Part shown: piece after piece, positions 61,600-64,000 of the stretch | Numbering within the stretch: position 1 is the first letter of the stretch | Layout: each line of letters begins with the position of its first letter | Assembly: GCF_900111895.1 (NCBI RefSeq) | Contig: NZ_FOKB01000003.1 | Span: forward strand, 596,869-660,868 | Source of the DNA: Pseudomonas simiae | GTDB lineage: Bacteria; Pseudomonadota; Gammaproteobacteria; Pseudomonadales; Pseudomonadaceae | Direction: 5' to 3' | Length of the DNA stretch: 64,000 bases | Program-made: the position numbers and the translations under genes | The notes under the pieces: generated by a model | What the model was told of the DNA's origin: nothing | The model's input: only the letters and a program-made list of their open reading frames with translations | Database searches by the model: none

Positions 61600-62136
61600 C
61601 TAGTTGTTGATAAGTTCTGCGGCAACGGCCGCCAGATCGTCAAAAATCAAGGTGCCTACCGGCAGGTTTTTCGCCTGGGTCTTGTCGCCTTTCCCGGTCT
61701 TAACCAAAACTGGCTGAGAGTCGACGGCTTTAGCCGCCTCCAGGTCACCGAGGCTGTCCCCGACGAACCATATCCCAGCTAACGGCACGTTGTAATGTTC
61801 TGCAATGGTTTTCAACATGCCAGGCTTGGGTTTGCGGCAATCGCAGCCCTCATCCGGCCCGTGGGGGCAGTACACCACCAGCCCCACCTCACCGCCCTGC
61901 TCCGCCACCAACGTGCGCAAGCGCGTGTGCATGGCGTCCAGGGTGGCGATGTCGTAGTAGCCACGGGCGATGCCCGACTGGTTGGTGGCGATCGCCACCG
62001 TCCAGCCGGCTTTGCTCAACTGCGCAATGGCCTCGATCGAGCCAGGCAAAGGAATCCACTCCGCCACCGACTTGATGTAAGCGTCGGAGTCGTAGTTGAT
62101 CACCCCGTCCCGATCGAGAATCAGCAGTTTCAACAT
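61600..62136 (-). CDS. gmhB: D-glycero-beta-D-manno-heptose-1,7-bisphosphate 7-phosphatase
   Basis: A 178-residue HAD-family phosphatase in ADP-heptose synthesis for LPS core. Catalytic DRDGVIN (Asp9 and Asp11), TNQSGIARG, the zinc-binding CPHGPDEGCDCRKPKPGM and the acidic FVGDSLGDLEAA. Standard length. It starts 2 bases after glyS ends and is followed after 82 bases by lptA. Confidence 0.95.
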   Translation of the reverse strand: MLKLLILDRDGVINYDSDAYIKSVAEWIPLPGSIEAIAQLSKAGWTVAIATNQSGIARGYYDIATLDAMHTRLRTLVAEQGGEVGLVVYCPHGPDEGCDCRKPKPGMLKTIAEHYNVPLAGIWFVGDSLGDLEAAKAVDSQPVLVKTGKGDKTQAKNLPVGTLIFDDLAAVAAELINN

Positions 62137-62138
62137 GG

Positions 62139-64000
62139 TCAGCTCAGCGTCGAAATGTCAGCGATGTTGACGAACAAGCCACGCAGACGCGCCAGCATGG
62201 CGTAGCGGTTTTTCCGCACGCCGGCATCTTCGGCATTGATCATCACCGCCTCAAAGAACGCATCCACTGGCTCACGCAAGGTCGCCAGGCGAGCCAATGC
62301 TTCGGCGTAGTTGCGTTCAGCGATCAGCGGCTTCACGGCGTTTTCAGCCTTGGCGATGGCCGAGTTCAGCGAGAACTCCTTGGCATCCGCGAACAGGCCA
62401 GGGTCGACGTCGGCATTGCCCAGGCCTTCGGCCTTGCTCAGCAGGTTCGACACACGCTTGTTCACGGCGGCCAGGGCATCGGCTTCCGGCAGTTTGCGGA
62501 AGGCCTGCACGGCTTGTACGCGCTGGTCGAAGTCCAGCGCCGAACCCGGCTGCAGGGCACGCACCGACAGGTACACCGACACGTCCACGCCTTCGTCTTC
62601 ATAACGCGCACGCAGGCGGTCGAACACGAACTCCAGCACTTGCTCGGCCAGGCCGGCCTGCTTGACCTTGGCGCCGAACTGGCCGACGGCAAACACCACG
62701 GCCTGGGTCAGGTCGAGGTCCAGCTTCTTGTCGATCAGGATGCGGAGTACGCCCAGGGCCGCACGACGCAAGGCATAGGGGTCTTTGCTGCCGGTTGGCA
62801 ACATGCCGATACCGAAGATACCCACGAGGGTGTCCAGCTTGTCGGCGATCGCCACGGCTGCACCGGTCAGGGTGGTCGGCAGTTCAGCGCCGGCACCGCG
62901 CGGCATGTACTGCTCGTTCAGCGCCAGGGCCACATCGTCCGGCTCGCCGTCGTTGAGGGCGTAGTAGTAGCCGGCAACGCCTTGCATCTCCGGGAACTCG
63001 CCGACCATCTCAGTGGCCAGGTCGCATTTGGACAGCAGGCCTGCGCGCGCAGCCCAGGCGGAATCACCGCCAATGCGTGGCGCAATGTAGGCGGCCAGCT
63101 TGGAAACCCGTACGGCCTTGTCGTAGACGCTACCGAGTTTTTCCTGGAACACCACGTTTTGCAGGCGCTGGTTGAAGTCTTCCAGCTTCTGCTTCTTGTC
63201 TTGCTTGAAGAAGAACTCGGCGTCGGTCAGGCGCGGGCGAACGACTTTCTCGTTACCGGCGATGATCTGCTGCGGATCCTTGCTTTCGATGTTGGCCACG
63301 GTGATGAAACGCGGCAGCAACTTACCGTCCACGTCCAGCAGGCAGAAGTACTTCTGGTTGTCCTGCATGGTGGTGATCAACGCTTCCTGCGGTACGTCGA
63401 GGAAACGTTCCTCGAACGAGCACACCAGCGGCACCGGCCATTCAACCAACGCCGTCACTTCGTCGAGCAGGTTTGGCGGCACGATGGCGGTGCCTTCCTG
63501 CAGACGGGCCAGCTCTTCGGTACGCTTGCTGATCAACTCGCGACGCTCGTTGGCGTCAGCCAGCACGTAGGCAGCACGCAGGTCGGCGGCGTAGTTGGCC
63601 GGCGAGGTGATGCGTACGGCTTCAGGGTGATGGAAGCGGTGGCCACGGGAATCACGACCGGCTTTCTGGGCGAGGAGGGTGCAGTCGATGACTTGGTCAC
63701 CGAGCAGCATCACCAGCCACTGGGTCGGACGTACGAATTCTTCCTTGCGAGCACCCCAGCGCATGCGCTTCGGGATCGGCAGGTCGTTCAACGAGTCTTC
63801 AACGATGGTCGGCAACAGGCTGGCGGTCGGCTTGCCGGTGATGACCTGGCTGAAACGCAGTTTCGGTCCGCTCTGGTCGATCTCGCTCAGCTCGACGCCA
63901 CACTTCTTGGCAAAACCAAGGGCGGCCTGGGTCGGGTTGCCTTCGGCATCGAAAGCCGCCTGGCGCGGCGGGCCGTCGAGGTTGATGCTGCGGTCCGGCT
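62139..64000 (-). CDS. glyS: Glycyl-tRNA synthetase beta subunit (partial, 5' end missing)
   Basis: The C-terminal ~620 residues of the ~684-residue beta subunit; the frame is open to the window edge ([20 protein letters not shown] near the edge), so the start is outside. Present are [31 protein letters not shown] ([12 protein letters not shown]) and the C-terminal DALR-like anticodon region. With the alpha subunit GlyQ it charges tRNA-Gly. It is followed immediately by gmhB. Confidence 0.96.
   Translation of the reverse strand, partial: PDRSINLDGPPRQAAFDAEGNPTQAALGFAKKCGVELSEIDQSGPKLRFSQVITGKPTASLLPTIVEDSLNDLPIPKRMRWGARKEEFVRPTQWLVMLLGDQVIDCTLLAQKAGRDSRGHRFHHPEAVRITSPANYAADLRAAYVLADANERRELISKRTEELARLQEGTAIVPPNLLDEVTALVEWPVPLVCSFEERFLDVPQEALITTMQDNQKYFCLLDVDGKLLPRFITVANIESKDPQQIIAGNEKVVRPRLTDAEFFFKQDKKQKLEDFNQRLQNVVFQEKLGSVYDKAVRVSKLAAYIAPRIGGDSAWAARAGLLSKCDLATEMVGEFPEMQGVAGYYYALNDGEPDDVALALNEQYMPRGAGAELPTTLTGAAVAIADKLDTLVGIFGIGMLPTGSKDPYALRRAALGVLRILIDKKLDLDLTQAVVFAVGQFGAKVKQAGLAEQVLEFVFDRLRARYEDEGVDVSVYLSVRALQPGSALDFDQRVQAVQAFRKLPEADALAAVNKRVSNLLSKAEGLGNADVDPGLFADAKEFSLNSAIAKAENAVKPLIAERNYAEALARLATLREPVDAFFEAVMINAEDAGVRKNRYAMLARLRGLFVNIADISTLS

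Overview
The window is a chromosomal replication-origin region of a Pseudomonas, most likely of the P. fluorescens group. The evidence is the gene order rpmH-rnpA-yidD-yidC-mnmE-mnmG-rsmG-parA-parB-atpIBEFHAGDC-glmU-glmR-glmS on one side, and dnaA-dnaN-recF-gyrB then lptA(plsC)-gmhB-glyS on the other, together with Pseudomonas-type ParB sites and a Pseudomonas-type REPIN. The species group is inferred from protein similarity recalled from memory. I see no tRNA, rRNA, insertion sequence, prophage or CRISPR array.

Left accessory part (1-24.7 kb). The window opens with the end of a cardiolipin synthase gene and a convergent cyclopropane fatty acid synthase. On the minus strand follows a metal-flavoured block, read from 9.35 kb down to 1.47 kb: three SPFH (HflK/HflC-like) membrane proteins, one with a His-rich N-terminus; a P1B-type metal ATPase without an N-terminal metal-binding domain; and a bufferin-type RiPP cluster bufA-bufB-bufC. 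On the plus strand (9.54-15.2 kb) is a six-gene operon resembling E. coli ynbABCD with extra acyltransferase and small membrane protein genes: a CDP-alcohol phosphatidyltransferase, a hydrolase-methyltransferase fusion, a PAP2-dual specificity phosphatase fusion, a CdsA-like protein and two others. It looks like a complete but uncharacterised lipid headgroup pathway. Next come a divergent Lrp regulator/LysE exporter pair and a periplasmic alpha-2-macroglobulin/PBP1C pair.

Core left arm (24.7-49.5 kb, almost all minus strand). glmR-glmS and glmU supply UDP-GlcNAc. A REPIN separates glmU from glmR. The nine-gene atp operon has a recognisable sigma70 promoter and a strong terminator. parA/parB and rsmG/mnmG follow. 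Between mnmG and mnmE sits a plus-strand iron-uptake module (ECF sigma factor, FecR anti-sigma, TonB-dependent receptor) controlled by a Fur box. mnmE, yidC, yidD, rnpA and rpmH complete the arm.

Origin (49.5-50.07 kb). The rpmH-dnaA gap holds an AT-rich tract and six DnaA boxes, one of them overlapping the probable dnaA promoter. A second AT-rich interval with six DnaA-box-like sites lies upstream of mnmG. Perfect DnaA boxes are also scattered over the left arm. Three parS-type palindromes lie in recF and just after gyrB.

Right arm (50-64 kb). dnaA, dnaN, recF and gyrB are co-oriented and end in a strong terminator. Then comes a sensory locus: an OmpR-type regulator divergent from a periplasmic FecR-domain protein and a CHASE2-PAS histidine kinase. 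The window closes with lptA/plsC, gmhB and the 3' part of glyS on the minus strand.
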